From: Anaerolineae bacterium
Lineage (GTDB): Bacteria > Chloroflexota > Anaerolineae > DUEN01
Reading direction: 5' to 3'
Length of the DNA stretch: 64,000 nt
Assembly (NCBI GenBank): GCA_025060615.1
Contig: JANXBS010000007.1
Coordinates: forward strand, 1-64,000
How positions within the stretch are numbered: the stretch's first letter is position 1; each line of letters opens with the position of its first letter. A program made the position numbers and the translations under genes. Below, piece after piece: positions 17,243 through 25,598 of the stretch. Below the pieces are notes generated by a model that saw nothing but the letters and a program-made list of their open reading frames with translations, had not been told where the DNA came from and made no database searches.

Positions 17243-18212
17243 CAGGTTTTACCTCGTGTGTGGGATTGGCCAGCGGTTCGCGCTCCCACTCGCGCGCGGT
17301 CCACACGCGCTCCGCCTGGGCCAAGTTAGTCTTCTGAGAATAGGCCATATCCCAGACGGTATGCCTTTCGCGTTTGATGGCGAAGTCATACCAGCCCAAC
17401 AGGCGCGCCCACGCCTCCAATAAGGCTAACAATCCCAGGCTATACAACAGGCGAATGGCGCCCCATACCTCCCGCAGGGCGATCTTCAGGACGCGGGTGT
17501 TTTGAATACTGGAAACCTTGTAGCCATATTTGTGTTTTAGGTACAGATGGCCGGCGTGATTGCGCCGCCTTTGTCGGACGAACTCCCGGATGGTGGTGGG
17601 GCCGGAGTTGTAGACCACGGCGTCAGGGGCGTAACGCACTTGAAGTCCACGCTGGATGACCAGCGCCTCCACGAAAGCCTCATCCATCGCCACATCTGGT
17701 GGGATGTGATCGAACACTTTGCGGAAAGCGATCAGCTCGCCCAAGCGCGGGATATCCAGGCACAGCTCGTGTTCCATGCGCAGGCGCAGATGCGTGAACA
17801 GCCCAACCAGGTGGTCAGGGGTGTTCAACGGCACTTTGTGGGCTCCCGTCATGCCCACCTGTGGGTCGGCGAACATGCGCACCAGGTGCTCGATTGCGTC
17901 CTCCCGTGGCAGCGTGTCCCCACTCTCCAGGACGCAGATGTCCTCGCGGGCATGCTGCAGGAACACGTTGACCGCCGAGGTCTTTCCCTCGCGCCGCTCT
18001 TGTACAAAGAGGCGAATGCGGGGATCGCGGGCCATGTACTCCTGCACGATGGGCACCGTGCGATCGGTGCAGCCGGAGGCGACGACGATGATCTCGCTGA
18101 TCTCAACGTCATGCAGATGCTGATCTAGCAACGCGTTCAACAATGCGCCGATGTTCGCCTCTTCGTTATGGGCCGTGATCCCTACGCTGCAGCGGATCTT
18201 CCCTCGGCTCAT
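17232..18212 (-). CDS. Family 2 glycosyltransferase
   Basis: A 326-residue GT-A fold glycosyltransferase. It opens CSVGITAHNEEANIGALLNA, the nucleotide-sugar binding start, with VVASGCTDRT and REGKTSAVNVFL. The DxD position reads LESGDTLP, so the metal-binding motif is altered. A later acidic stretch AMDEAFVEALV and the RQRRRNHAGHLYLKHK segment match the acceptor side. Hydrophobic residues ~255-275 (LLYSLGLLALLEAWARLLG) suggest one membrane-contact helix near the C-terminus. It follows the ArsR gene by 15 nt and overlaps the flippase gene. Dolichyl-phosphate-sugar or glycolipid synthesis is possible; acceptor and sugar are unknown. Confidence 0.85.
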   Translation of the reverse strand: MSRGKIRCSVGITAHNEEANIGALLNALLDQHLHDVEISEIIVVASGCTDRTVPIVQEYMARDPRIRLFVQERREGKTSAVNVFLQHAREDICVLESGDTLPREDAIEHLVRMFADPQVGMTGAHKVPLNTPDHLVGLFTHLRLRMEHELCLDIPRLGELIAFRKVFDHIPPDVAMDEAFVEALVIQRGLQVRYAPDAVVYNSGPTTIREFVRQRRRNHAGHLYLKHKYGYKVSSIQNTRVLKIALREVWGAIRLLYSLGLLALLEAWARLLGWYDFAIKRERHTVWDMAYSQKTNLAQAERVWTAREWEREPLANPTHEVKPVER

Positions 18213-18227
18213 CTCTGTTCTCCGCGC

Positions 18228-18593
18228 TCACCCGTGTCGCACGTGATCCAACCCTTGCAGAAACAGGCCATGGATGTGCTCGTCGTCGAGGGTATAGTAG
18301 ACGTGTCGCCCTTGTCGGCGCGCTCGCACCAGACGCAACTGACGCAACAGCCGCAGTTGATGCGATATGGCCGACTGTTCCATGCCTAGGCAGCGTGCCA
18401 AATCACCCACACATAGCTCAGCCCGGCTTAGCGCTGAGATGATGCGAACTCGCGTGGCGTCGCTCAACGCCTTGAAGGTCTCAGCCAAACGGCTGGCCAT
18501 CTCGTCATCCACTAGATCTCGGATGGCCGCGGAGACGGCAGTCTCTTCCGTGTGCTCATCTTCACACTGCAGGAGGGCATCTGCTTCGGTCAT
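18228..18593 (-). CDS. ArsR/SmtB family transcriptional repressor with an alpha5 zinc-site motif
   Basis: A 121-residue winged-helix metalloregulator. The core KALSDATRVRIISALSRAEL and recognition helix QSAISHQLRLLRQL are typical. The C-terminal helix carries D104-x-H106-x10-H117-x2-H120, which matches the alpha5 DxHx10Hx2[E/H] site of SmtB/CzrA zinc sensors. The alpha3 region reads ELCVGDL, with one of the two ArsR cysteines missing, so Zn(II)/Co(II) rather than arsenite is predicted. An N-terminal Cys-Glu-Asp-Glu-His stretch may add a ligand. ATG 18593 has AGGTGG upstream; a longer start at 18629 falls in the promoter. It heads the operon with GT2, flippase and HD genes, which it may autoregulate. 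Confidence 0.85.
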   Translation of the reverse strand: MTEADALLQCEDEHTEETAVSAAIRDLVDDEMASRLAETFKALSDATRVRIISALSRAELCVGDLARCLGMEQSAISHQLRLLRQLRLVRARRQGRHVYYTLDDEHIHGLFLQGLDHVRHG

Positions 18594-18619
18594 GGCGCTG
18601 CCACCTCGTATGTGGCTCG

Positions 18620-18648
18620 ATAGTAGCACGCTCCTTTTTATCGGTCAA
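18620..18648 (-). promoter_or_regulatory. Sigma70-type promoter for the ArsR-GT2-flippase-HD operon
   Basis: On the minus strand TTGACC (18648-18643) and TACTAT (18625-18620) are separated by 17 nt. Transcription would start about 20 nt before the ArsR ATG at 18593. The -35 box lies inside the last codons of the upstream NYN-TPR gene. I see no clear 12-2-12 ArsR operator in the spacer. Confidence 0.7.
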
Positions 18649-20761
18649 GTAAACCACTAGCTCCCACGTGCGGAGTGGCAGCGCGTCGCTGGCGGTGGAT
18701 TTCAGCCGTCAACCGTTCCACCTGCGCCTGGGCTTCCTCTACCTTGTCGAGACGGTTGAGGCGGGCGTAGACGTTGCGCAGATTGCTGTAGATGATGCGC
18801 AATGTGCCTGGGTTGTCGCAGCGCTGAGCTGCTTTCTCTAGGGCATCGGCGGCCAGCTCCCAGCGTTGCAATGCCTTATATCCTTCGCCCAGCGCATAGT
18901 AGGGGAGATAGCTGATCTCCGGGTCCAGCACGATCGCGCTGGACGCATAATGGATGAGCTCCTCCTCCTCGCCCTCTTTGCCGATCATGCTGGCCGCCCG
19001 TTTAGCCAGCGCCAGCGCCTCGCGTTGATTGGGCGTCATCTCCAGCCATCGTTTTAGCTCTAACAGCCCCTCGTCCTTCGGGTCTATCCGCAACCCATCT
19101 TCGACCACGCGCCGCATCGCCGCCTCGTCTCCCAGATCGCGGTACGTGCGGGCCAACGCGGTCAGGTGTACCAGGTAATCCGGCGAATCCTGCGGACAGC
19201 GTTCCAGTGCGGCCAGGAGGTAAGGCATCGCCTCGGCATAGCGCCCTTGCTGGTAAAGGATCATGCCCAGGGTCGCGCGCGGCCGGTGGTCATCGGGGAA
19301 GCGGGCGATGGTCTCCTGGCAATATTCCTCGGCTGCCTCGATGCGGCCGGCCTGGGCGAGCGTGCGCGCCACGTAGGTGCGATAAATGGGTTCGTTCGGG
19401 GCCAACGCGACCGCTTGCTTTTGATATTCCAGCGCTTCATCGTATCGCTTGAGCTGGAGATAACGACGGGCCACTTGCAGATACGCTTCGGGATCTCTAG
19501 GATTGGCCGCTAGATCTTCCAACGCCTGCTGGAGCGCTGGATCGCGAGGAGGCGCTGAGACACGCTCGGAGACGGCGATGCTACGCGGCTGCTCCAGTGC
19601 CGCGATCACCAGAGGATGTTGGCGATTGAGCTTGATCGTACGGATAGTGATTGGCTCGCCTGTGTTCCGGTCCTGCCAGGGATGTGCCACCCGTAGAAAC
19701 ACGCCCGCATCTATGATCTCGTTGATCCGATCCGCCAGTTGGTTACGTGGCATGCGCCAAAGACCCGCACGCAGGATCTCGTCAAGCAGGAAGTTAAAGG
19801 AGACATGATCATTGCCCAGTTCCAGATGGTGAGCGAAGCGGATCAGCTCAGCCAATCGCTGCGCCTCCTCGGCATTGCCGTTGGCGGAGAGGATAGCCTC
19901 AGTCTCGCGGGCATCCGATGGGCGATCCTGCTCGGAAATGGGGAATACGGCGTTGGGCAAGTAAGCCCAGTCTACCAGGCCGTAGGTGACCACCTTGATG
20001 TAGCCACGGCGCTCGGCCTCCAGCATGAGTGACTTAAACTTAGGGAACCCATAGCGCATCGGGTCAAACCCGCCTAGGCGCTGAGCTAGCTCATCTTTGA
20101 TCCAGGTGAGCAGTGCCCGATCTTTGAGTCGGCCTTCGCGGATGATCTCCACCACGAGGGCGAAGATGCGATCTAGCTCACCATTGCCGTCTGCGGTCTG
20201 TGGGAGGACGGTTGGGGTGTTGATCGGCTCCACATCTCGATCGTAGTACAACACCTGGTCTACGCTATCCCGCAGATAAGCAGAGAAGCTCCAAGAGGCA
20301 CCGATGACCACCACGCGCTTGCCATACGGCCGCAGAATGTTGACCACATGCACGAAGTCGCCATCACCAGAGGCCAGGATGTAGGTGTTGATGTGCGGAT
20401 AAGTGTGACAACATTCGATGCAATCGGCGGCTAGCTTGACGTCCACGCTGTTCTTGCGTCGCTCGGGCAGGATGGTGCCGCGAGCGCCGAAGATGCGCGT
20501 AGGCACATATACCGGTTCAATGCCGGCTGTGTACAGGTTGGGTGGGTCGCCGCGCAGCCAGGCGTCCTGCCAATCCGCGTATGCCCGAGCGATCACTAGC
20601 CGTCCAAACCCCTCTGCCGTCTCCCGCAACGAGGACACGTTCGGCGTCAACCCGCGATCAGATAAGCTGCTCTTAATGTTCTCCCAGTCAATAAACAAAG
20701 CCACATCCCCACCCATTCCTTCAGAGAATGGACGGGTTGTCCGATGATTTTCCTTGAACAT
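18638..20761 (-). CDS. NYN (PIN-like) nuclease domain, LOTUS/OST-HTH-like domain and TPR repeats
   Basis: A ~707-residue three-part protein. The N-terminal NYN domain (LabA/MARF1-like PIN fold) shows the acidic catalytic set: FIDWENIK (D25), KNSVDVKLAADC (D107, D113) and SGDGDF (D133, D135). A winged-helix OST-HTH/LOTUS-like segment follows (~195-265, FPKFKSLMLEAERRGYIKV), and another helical segment (~300-390). From ~415 to ~690 are TPR repeats (e.g. ALEYQKQAVALAPNEPIYRT). NYN proteins are RNA endonucleases, LOTUS domains bind RNA, and TPRs bind protein. The ATG at 20761 follows CGAGGT; an in-frame TTG at 20833 is unlikely. It probably acts in RNA decay or processing; the combination is notable. 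Confidence 0.85.
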   Translation of the reverse strand: MFKENHRTTRPFSEGMGGDVALFIDWENIKSSLSDRGLTPNVSSLRETAEGFGRLVIARAYADWQDAWLRGDPPNLYTAGIEPVYVPTRIFGARGTILPERRKNSVDVKLAADCIECCHTYPHINTYILASGDGDFVHVVNILRPYGKRVVVIGASWSFSAYLRDSVDQVLYYDRDVEPINTPTVLPQTADGNGELDRIFALVVEIIREGRLKDRALLTWIKDELAQRLGGFDPMRYGFPKFKSLMLEAERRGYIKVVTYGLVDWAYLPNAVFPISEQDRPSDARETEAILSANGNAEEAQRLAELIRFAHHLELGNDHVSFNFLLDEILRAGLWRMPRNQLADRINEIIDAGVFLRVAHPWQDRNTGEPITIRTIKLNRQHPLVIAALEQPRSIAVSERVSAPPRDPALQQALEDLAANPRDPEAYLQVARRYLQLKRYDEALEYQKQAVALAPNEPIYRTYVARTLAQAGRIEAAEEYCQETIARFPDDHRPRATLGMILYQQGRYAEAMPYLLAALERCPQDSPDYLVHLTALARTYRDLGDEAAMRRVVEDGLRIDPKDEGLLELKRWLEMTPNQREALALAKRAASMIGKEGEEEELIHYASSAIVLDPEISYLPYYALGEGYKALQRWELAADALEKAAQRCDNPGTLRIIYSNLRNVYARLNRLDKVEEAQAQVERLTAEIHRQRRAATPHVGASGLLDR

Positions 20762-20795
20762 ACGAGACCTCGTGGACCGATCCAATGGCAGGATT

Positions 20796-20815
20796 CTGAA
20801 ATGATCTGAAGTGAT
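20796..20815. repeat. Tandem 10-bp direct repeat upstream of the NYN-TPR gene
   Basis: CTGAAATGAT and CTGAAGTGAT lie head to tail, differing at one base. They end 35 nt upstream of the preferred NYN gene start at 20761. Placement one helical turn apart would suit a dimeric regulator, but no partner is known and chance cannot be excluded. Confidence 0.35.
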
Positions 20816-21034
20816 TTCCGCAGAGCTTTGCAACTCGCGATGTCATCTCTGGATCACCGGATAGGAGAGACGGGGGAGAAATCAAATAAGGAGGGGGCGA
20901 TGACGATTTAGACCCTGCGCCCCCTTGCCCGCTCGGACGGAGTATACCAAAGGAGACACGATTTGGCAATCGTGATACTGTCAGGGCGGCGAATCTAACA
21001 CCAAGGAGGCTGTGACTACCGTTTTTCCGAAGCA

Positions 21035-21062
21035 CACGGGCGAGAGCATGCCCTCGCCCGTG
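21035..21062 (-). terminator. Hairpin downstream of the exported helical-repeat protein gene
   Basis: CACGGGCGAG (21035-21044) pairs perfectly with CTCGCCCGTG (21053-21062), a 10-bp GC-rich stem with an 8-nt loop. It lies 55 nt beyond the stop codon of the minus-strand gene ending at 21117. There is no T-tract directly after it on that strand (TGCTTCGG), so it may stabilise the mRNA end rather than terminate efficiently. A second small hairpin, CACGATT/AATCGTG, lies at about 20958-20975. Confidence 0.4.
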
Positions 21063-21116
21063 GCTTACTGATCCAGCGATCGAATCCAAGTTGGTGCAGG
21101 CCCCTATCCTACCGGA

Positions 21117-21824
21117 TCACCAACCCCAATGGCCGCCTCGATGGCCGTGAGGCCCCATCATGCCCCAGCCCTTGCCCCAACCCCAAGGGCCATATGGCTG
21201 GTTCAGGCGATCGGTGATCTGAGGCCGCAATGTGGCGAGGATCGCGTCCACGATGGCGTCCAGGTTCACACCCTTTTCCTTTGCCAGGGCCGCAATGGTC
21301 TTGCCGCTCTGTAGCTCTTTGATCAGATCAGCGGGCGCTATACCCAACTTCTCCGCCGTTGCCGTGATAAATGGGCTGAGGAAGGACTGGCTCAGGCGAT
21401 CGGTAACGGTAGACCGGGCTAGCGCCAGCAAGGCATCAGCCTGTTCCTGAGTGAGCCGGCCAGCCTGGACCAGGGCGTTCAGCCTCGTCTGCTGTGGGGC
21501 GATGACCGCGTCTACGATGGTGTTTAGATTAACGCCCTTCTCTTCCGCCAGGGCTGCAATGGTCTTACCGTTCTGTAGTTCTTGGATTAGCTCGCTTTGG
21601 CTCATCCCTAGCTTTTCCGCTGCGGTGGCGATCAACGAGCCGGCCGGCCCACCCCATCCCCAGCGTCCCATCATGCCAAACCCCGGGCCGCCATATCCAA
21701 AGGATGGCCCGTTCCATCCGAGGCTCGCTGGCCCCTTAGCGAAGACGGCGCTGCTGAAGACGAAAAGACCCACCAAGGCCAATACGGCTGTCACTAATCC
21801 AAGCCGCTTCCAGTTGAGCTTCAT
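21117..21824 (-). CDS. Exported protein with duplicated helical domain
   Basis: A 235-residue exported protein. A signal peptide (LVTAVLALVGLFVFSSAVFA) is followed by a Gly/Trp/Phe-rich stretch. Two copies of a ~40-residue helical unit follow: AAEKLGMSQSELIQELQNGK (~67-86) and TAEKLGIAPADLIKELQSGK (~152-171), each continued by TIAALA[EK]EKGVNL. Between them is LTQEQADALLALA, a segment seen in DUF2680-like secreted proteins. The C-terminus is Gly/Trp/His-rich (HGHRGGHWGW) and may bind metal. I do not know the function. It is a single gene with its start at ATG 21824, divergent from the second ArsR gene 393 nt away, which could regulate it. Confidence 0.75.
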   Translation of the reverse strand: MKLNWKRLGLVTAVLALVGLFVFSSAVFAKGPASLGWNGPSFGYGGPGFGMMGRWGWGGPAGSLIATAAEKLGMSQSELIQELQNGKTIAALAEEKGVNLNTIVDAVIAPQQTRLNALVQAGRLTQEQADALLALARSTVTDRLSQSFLSPFITATAEKLGIAPADLIKELQSGKTIAALAKEKGVNLDAIVDAILATLRPQITDRLNQPYGPWGWGKGWGMMGPHGHRGGHWGW

Positions 21825-22217
21825 CTGACACCTCCGAAGATTTGTTAAGGTTTTTAGATCGTGCGGGATACCTGCTTCTCGTCACTTCCCTCCGATCCAG
21901 CCCTATCATAGCCGACGATTGTGGAAAACTTGTGGAAGGAAGATGGACGGGCCATGGCGGCAATGACAAGCTGCCAGCGTCGGCGTGGCCGGTCAAGGTT
22001 GGGGAACACAACAGTAATGACGCTCATTCGTCGCGCACAGCCATTATGCAAGCGCAGACATGTCTATCCAACCCGCCAGCATCATGCGTTTCAACGCGTC
22101 CGTGCTCATGCGCAGAAGGTTGCCCGGCTCATGTGATTACGCCGGTTGGCCTACTGGCAGTGATCTATGTCATCCCACTAGGATGATGGAATGAGTAGAA
22201 TACATGCAGTTCTTTGA
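21825..22217. other. Intergenic region between divergent genes
   Basis: This 393-nt stretch separates the minus-strand exported helical protein from the plus-strand ArsR gene. It has no supported gene. It holds a CATCC-5-GGATG inverted repeat near 22172-22186 and an AGTTC-8-GAACT inverted repeat (about 22205-22222) that spans the ArsR start codon. The second is a plausible self-operator, but unproven. I could not assign clear -35/-10 boxes. Confidence 0.3.
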
Positions 22218-22607
22218 ATGGAACTAGAGATGGTTGATCGCTGTTATGAAGAGATGGCTCGTTTTTTGAAGGCGCTAGCCCATCCGGCCCGTTTGCAGAT
22301 TTTGAGTGCCCTGCGCCAGGAGGAGGTGTGCGTCTGTCATTTGGAAGCGTTACTGAGCAAGCCACAGGCCTATGTTTCCCAGCAGTTGGCGCTGTTGCGC
22401 GAGGCCGGCCTTGTGCAGTATCGCAAGGATGGGCAGCGGGTGTACTATGCCATCGCAAATGATCGCCTGTCGCCTCTACTGGATGAGCTTCTGGGACAGC
22501 CAACGATAGCGACTCAGCTTGATCGCTGTCGGTGTCCGGCGTGTCAGGCTCTGCGGTCAGCGCACAAGCCGGGGCAGTCTTCATGTCACGACGTGTTGGG
22601 AACTTGA
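22218..22607 (+). CDS. ArsR family transcriptional regulator with Cys metal sites
   Basis: A 129-residue winged-helix regulator. The start of the fold reads FLKALAHPARLQILSALRQ, with the alpha3 metal site EVCVCHLE (C38, C40), matching the ELCVCDL arsenite/antimonite or cadmium site of ArsR proteins. The recognition helix is AYVSQQLALLREAGLV. A C-terminal Cys cluster (C104, C106, C109, and C123) may form an additional thiolate site. Soft-metal sensing is therefore likely; no arsenite pump or reductase is adjacent. The next gene on the strand is a hydantoinase/oxoprolinase family protein 110 nt on. Shine-Dalgarno evidence is weak, so ATG 22218 or 22230 may be used. Confidence 0.85.
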   Translation: MELEMVDRCYEEMARFLKALAHPARLQILSALRQEEVCVCHLEALLSKPQAYVSQQLALLREAGLVQYRKDGQRVYYAIANDRLSPLLDELLGQPTIATQLDRCRCPACQALRSAHKPGQSSCHDVLGT

Positions 22608-22717
22608 TATTGAGCCCGATCTGCGCTGCTGTGTTGGCGTGGCTGGCCGCGTAGTGCATCTGGATCCTGCTGACCTGAACCCTGCGAGCCATTGTTTCCC
22701 GCTGGAGGAAGAAGCCT

Positions 22718-24733
22718 GTGTCGTACATGCTAGGCATTGATACCGGTGGTACCTACACCGATGCCGTCATCATAGACCTGGAGAGCGATCGCGTCCTGGC
22801 TAGCGCGAAAGCGTTGACCACCCATGACGACCTCAGCCGTGGGATTGACACTGCCATCGCCGCTTTGTCTGGAGTGGATCTAACCCAGATCCGGTTGGTG
22901 GGGCTTTCGACCACCCTGGCCACCAATGCGCTGGTAGAAGGGAGAGGTGGGCGCGTCGGGCTGATTTTGATCGGTTACGATCCTCAGCTAATCGAGCGGT
23001 GGGGATTTCAGCGTGAGCTGGTCACTGATCAGGTGATTTTCGTGCGGGGTGGCCATGATCTGGCCGGACGCGAAGCGGCTCCCCTGGATGAGGTGGCAAT
23101 TCACAACGCCATAGAGCGCTATCGCGGGCAAGTGGACGCTTGGGCTATCTCGGCCTACTTTGGCGTGCGCAATCCTGAGCATGAGCAACGAGCGCGCGAG
23201 CTCGTGCATGCCTGTTGCGACCTCCCCGTCACCTGTGCCTATGAGCTGACAGGCGAGCTGAACTCGATCCGACGTGCCACCACTGCGGCGCTCAATGCGC
23301 GACTGATACCGCTTATTCAGCGTCTGATCCAGGCGGTACGGAGTTCCCTGATGCGCCATCACATCTCAGCCACTTTGATGGTCGTACGCGGCGATGGGGC
23401 GTTGTTGCGGGCAGAGGTGGCACTGGAACATCCGGTGGAGACGATCCTCTCTGGCCCTGCGGCCAGCATTGTGGGAGCCCATCACCTGACCGGATTGGAC
23501 AATGCCATCGTTGTGGATATGGGGGGTACTACTACCGATACCGCGGTGCTGGTGAGAGGGCGACCGGGCATCCGAGATGATGGGGCGCAGGTGGGAGGAT
23601 GGCGCACGCTGGTACGGGCTGTGGATGTGCAGACAACTGGGCTGGGCGGCGATAGCCTGATCCAAATCGCCGGACGGCAGATGCAGATCGGCCCTGAGCG
23701 CGCCATCCCGTTCTGCATGATGGCTGCGCTGCATCCGCATGCTAGGCGCGAAATCGAGCGGAGCTTGCGTCGCAACTGGGCTAGGGAGATCCCCTGTCTC
23801 TTCGCTCTTGTCAGCCCTCTCCAGGACTGGGAGTTGACAGAAACCGAGCGCCAGATCGTCAGCGCGCTGGCAGAAGGGCCCCTTTCGCTGGATCGTCTGA
23901 TCGAGCTGGCCCCGCGTGCTCGCCTATATCTGAGCCGGCCGAACCGTCTGGAGCAGCATGGACTCCTACGACGCGTGAGCTTTACTCCCACCGATGCTCT
24001 ACACGTTGAAGGACGTTATCGAGCGTGGGATGTAGCGGTGGCACAGCGCGTAGCCGCTTATCTAGGCGAGCGCATGGGGCTCTCAGCCGTTCAAGTCAGC
24101 CAGACGGTGCGAGAGGCTGTGATCCGGCGGCTGGCTGTGGCCATTCTCAATCGGCTGCTCTCGCTACATGGGGGATCGGTTGATGCATACCAGGAGCCCA
24201 TCGCCCGTCGGCTGATAGAGAGTGCTCTAGGAGACGGCGATTTGCCGGAGCTGGACGTACGCTTTCGGCTTCGACGGCCGATTGTGGCGCTGGGCGCGCC
24301 GGCCCAGGCGTATTTCGATCAGGTAGCAGCGTGGTTGCATGCGGAATTGATCCTCCCGGAATATGCGCCGGTAGCCAATGCGATAGGAGCCGCCTCCGGG
24401 AGTGTAATGCACACATGCGAAATGCGCGTGATAGCTCACTATGATGTCACCGGCATCACGGGATATACGCTGCATTCGCCGACCGGGTTATGGGAGTTCT
24501 CGGAGTTGGAAGAGGCTTTGGCATTCGCCCGCGAGCAGGGGCGGGAACTGGCGATCCGGGGTGCGCGGGCTGCTGGTGCGGCAATGGTTCAGGTGGAGGA
24601 AGAGTCTACTGAAGAGTGTGCGACGACGGCCCTGGACGAAAAGCCGCTTTACTTAGGCACGCGACTGCGCTTCACCGGCGTGGGGCGACCCGATTGGAGG
24701 CAAGCGGGTCCGTCTTCAAGGTTGCTAGCTTAA
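22718..24733 (+). CDS. Hydantoinase/oxoprolinase family ATPase
   Basis: A 671-residue protein of the HyuA/oxoprolinase superfamily with an actin-like ATPase fold. The N-terminal phosphate loop is MLGIDTGGTYTDAVIIDLES and the second is IVVDMGGTTTDTAVLV (~265-280), with LSGPAASIVGA nearby. These enzymes use ATP to open hydantoin, oxoproline or lactam rings, or activate acetone carboxylases; the substrate here is open. Residues ~370-440 contain a winged-helix-like stretch (LSLDRLIELAPRARLYLSRP), not usual for HyuA and worth noting. The GTG start at 22718 has GGAGG 9 nt upstream. No HyuB partner gene is adjacent, so it may be a stand-alone subfamily. Confidence 0.82.
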   Translation: MSYMLGIDTGGTYTDAVIIDLESDRVLASAKALTTHDDLSRGIDTAIAALSGVDLTQIRLVGLSTTLATNALVEGRGGRVGLILIGYDPQLIERWGFQRELVTDQVIFVRGGHDLAGREAAPLDEVAIHNAIERYRGQVDAWAISAYFGVRNPEHEQRARELVHACCDLPVTCAYELTGELNSIRRATTAALNARLIPLIQRLIQAVRSSLMRHHISATLMVVRGDGALLRAEVALEHPVETILSGPAASIVGAHHLTGLDNAIVVDMGGTTTDTAVLVRGRPGIRDDGAQVGGWRTLVRAVDVQTTGLGGDSLIQIAGRQMQIGPERAIPFCMMAALHPHARREIERSLRRNWAREIPCLFALVSPLQDWELTETERQIVSALAEGPLSLDRLIELAPRARLYLSRPNRLEQHGLLRRVSFTPTDALHVEGRYRAWDVAVAQRVAAYLGERMGLSAVQVSQTVREAVIRRLAVAILNRLLSLHGGSVDAYQEPIARRLIESALGDGDLPELDVRFRLRRPIVALGAPAQAYFDQVAAWLHAELILPEYAPVANAIGAASGSVMHTCEMRVIAHYDVTGITGYTLHSPTGLWEFSELEEALAFAREQGRELAIRGARAAGAAMVQVEEESTEECATTALDEKPLYLGTRLRFTGVGRPDWRQAGPSSRLLA

Positions 24734-24757
24734 GGCTTCAGGACCTTGTTCGAGAGG

Positions 24758-25264
24758 TCAGAAGGCCGAGGGGGTGTCGTGAGGAGAAAGGTGGTGGGAG
24801 GGGTTCTCGGTGGGAAGGCCCTCGGCCTGGGCAGCGGCCAGGAGGGTGTGGTCGCTGCTGACGAAGGTGAGGGTAAAGCGATGAGCGGCCAACGTTCGGC
24901 CGTGACGCAAGGCCACCGCCAGTTGCACAGCATCGTAAGCCTTCAGGGGATGCTGTTGCGTCAGATCGGCTGCCTGTTCAATATCGGCTGTCGTTAACGG
25001 TATAGCAGCATAGCGATAGGTGAACTGGCTGATGAAGCGCCGATACTCACGCTCACGTTGCGGCTTTTTGATCCGACCTATTCGCTCGATCACGGCTAGC
25101 CCGGCGGCCACTTCGACGCGCGTGATCTCAGCAATGAAAATGAGGTGACGTCACCAAGCGATCTCTGGATCCCAGTCCTCAATGAGCTGACGTACCCAAG
25201 TGCTGCCGGGTTCAGTGACGTAGTATTTGATCAGGGCGCTGGTATCGAAGTAGTAGAAGGCCAC
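24758..25264 (-). pseudogene. PIN-domain (VapC-like) nuclease interrupted by an in-frame stop
   Basis: Reading from GTG 25264, one frame gives a PIN-domain start (FYYFDTSALIKYYVTEPGS), then TGA as codon 38 (25153-25151). It then continues in the same frame with the middle and end of the domain (LIFIAEITRVEVAAGL, HPLKAYDAVQLAVAL, FVSSDHTLLAAA). Expected acidic residues are present: D in FDTSAL, E in RVEV, D in AYDAV and D in SSDHT. Only one nonsense codon separates an intact toxin from this copy, so the inactivation is recent, or it is a sequencing error or read through. The GTG begins one base after the stop of the partner gene. Confidence 0.75.
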
Positions 25265-25265
25265 G

Positions 25266-25577
25266 TCAACGGCAGTTTTCGGCGATAATCTGGCTCAGAG
25301 GCTGGTCTAGGACCAGGCTGTGCATGGAACGGATATGGGCTTGTTTCTCTTCCTCGGGGAGGGCATCCCACTCAGCAGCCAGCTGGCGCTCTTCGGGCGT
25401 AGGCTCACGGACCAGCCCTTGGGCCTTGAGCCAGGCGATGAGCTGTTGGGGGGTCAGGGGCTCGTCGGGCGCCGGAGGGGGCACCTCTGGCTCTTGGCCG
25501 GCGAGCCGGCGCACCTGCTGTTCCAGCCGCTCGAGGCGGGCCTTGAGCTCCACCAACTCCAGTTCTAAGCTGGTCAT
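25266..25577 (-). CDS. Small coiled-coil protein, putative antitoxin partner of the PIN protein
   Basis: A 103-residue protein. The N-terminal ~28 residues form a heptad coiled coil (LELELVELKARLERLEQQVR), followed by a Pro-rich spacer (EVPPPAPDEPLTPQQL) and a helical, acidic C-terminus (PTPEERQLAAEWDALPEEEK). It has no clear AbrB, RHH or Phd fold. It ends one base before the GTG of the PIN gene, starts after AAGGAGG, and has its own promoter at 25599-25627. This is the classical antitoxin-toxin order. The C-terminal segment may wrap around the PIN domain. Its assignment as antitoxin rests on context, not on homology I can name. Confidence 0.65.
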   Translation of the reverse strand: MTSLELELVELKARLERLEQQVRRLAGQEPEVPPPAPDEPLTPQQLIAWLKAQGLVREPTPEERQLAAEWDALPEEEKQAHIRSMHSLVLDQPLSQIIAENCR

Positions 25578-25598
25578 CTCGCTTGCCTCCTTAGGGAG

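Noticed and set aside
21919-21938. TGTGGAAAA and TGTGGAAGG, similar to DnaA boxes
   Set aside because: Neither matches TTATCCACA well, no AT-rich unwinding region or dnaA/dnaN genes nearby, so no origin is called.
22165-22737. 190-codon minus-strand frame
   Set aside because: It overlaps the well-supported ArsR gene and has no recognisable domain.
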